A stretch of DNA of 64,000 bases from Crotophaga sulcirostris (taxonomy: Eukaryota > Chordata > Aves > Cuculiformes > Crotophagidae), in the NCBI GenBank assembly GCA_013397455.1, contig VYZB01000209.1, forward strand, positions 533,417 to 597,416. The letters run 5' to 3'. Positions 63,501 to 64,000 of the stretch are shown in pieces (position 1 is the first letter of the stretch; the number at the start of each line of letters is the position of its first letter). Under the pieces are notes generated by a model, which made no database searches, had not been told where the DNA came from, and saw nothing but the letters and a program-made list of their open reading frames with translations. A program made the translations under genes and the position numbers.

Positions 63501-64000
63501 GCACAAGTGTTGGTCTAAGGTCAGAAAGAAGAGGGGAGGGGAGGGAATGAATCAACTTCTTAGCTCAACAAAAATCTGCTGATCAATTCTAGAAGTCCTG
63601 ATTCTAGAAGATCATCTTCACAATATTACCAGACTGTCTCATACTAAAAACATTTTAACTTCCAAGCGAGCCAGAGCATCTTGCTGAGTTTGCAGTTGTG
63701 CACTATTGCACAGCAGAAGGCAATGCAAAACTCCTAGAACTACCAGATTTTAAAAGTGCCCCCTGGAACCTGTGAAAATCTCCTAAACAGTATACAAAGC
63801 TTTAAAAACGTAGGCTTCACATGGTCTGAATAGCGAATACCTCTTTGCACATCAAGCAGTGGTTCCATACAGCATTTAAATAATAAGCTTGAAAAGCACA
63901 CAAAGGGATTTGCTCTTTCGATTAGATTGATTTTTGTTTGTGGATGTTATTTGGGTTCCCTTCACTGTGGAACAAGTCCCCTACAGTTGCCATTAAAGCA
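57599..64000 (-). other. NFIA: NFIA intron (3' part)
   Basis: This is the intron upstream of the penultimate exon, extending out of the window. I found no other NFIA exon in it. It is largely AT-rich unique sequence, with a G-run at 62,371-62,394 and a small CpG-rich patch at about 63,060-63,150. Open frames of up to 161 codons look like chance. Confidence 0.85.
62371..62394 (+). repeat. G-homopolymer / potential G-quadruplex
   Basis: Runs of 11, 8 and 3 G are separated by single T bases. The G-rich strand is the template strand for NFIA transcription, where a quadruplex or R-loop could slow polymerase. It is also a likely length-variable or sequencing-error-prone site. Confidence 0.85.

Overview
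The window looks like vertebrate nuclear DNA, most likely from a bird. It contains spliced genes with canonical GT-AG introns, no bacterial-style coding blocks, and two CR1 LINE fragments. One CR1 ends in the ATTCTATG-type repeats typical of sauropsid CR1. Less than 1% of the window is coding, and nearly every longer open frame is chance.

Layout: (1) 1-6006, plus strand: the last three coding exons of TM2D1, which encodes a two-pass membrane protein with the TM2 domain. The stop codon is followed within nine bases by a strong donor-like GTAAGT, so the 3' UTR may be spliced. (2) About 6.8-27.9 kb: the intergenic space between two convergent genes. It holds a possible distal TM2D1 3' UTR exon, a CR1 fragment, two short minisatellites and several AT-rich stretches that resemble conserved non-coding DNA. 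(3) About 27.9-35.0 kb, minus strand: the roughly 7.1-kb 3' UTR of NFIA (nuclear factor I A), ending at an AATAAA. It carries perfect seed matches to miR-153, miR-29, miR-424/16 and an extended match to miR-223. Two CpG-dense blocks interrupt this otherwise AU-rich UTR. (4) 34,999-35,016: the last 18 coding bases of NFIA (Ser-Trp-Tyr-Leu-Gly-stop). (5) 35.0-57.5 kb: the last NFIA intron. It contains a GC-rich block, a cluster of SOX, RFX and POU-like motifs, a 60-bp higher-order minisatellite, a CR1 3' end, and a mimic of the terminal exon's splice acceptor. (6) 57,507-57,598: the penultimate NFIA coding exon (92 bp). (7) 57.6-64.0 kb: part of the preceding NFIA intron.

The two genes are unrelated in function but converge tail to tail, as I recall for TM2D1 and NFIA in mammals. 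Most of the interest is in NFIA post-transcriptional control (UTR sites, A-tracts, possible alternative 3' end) and in possible intronic enhancers. I saw no clearly new multigene system. The most unusual signal is the 15-base copy of the NFIA last-exon junction at 44,339-44,353, followed by an in-frame stop and poly(A) signals.
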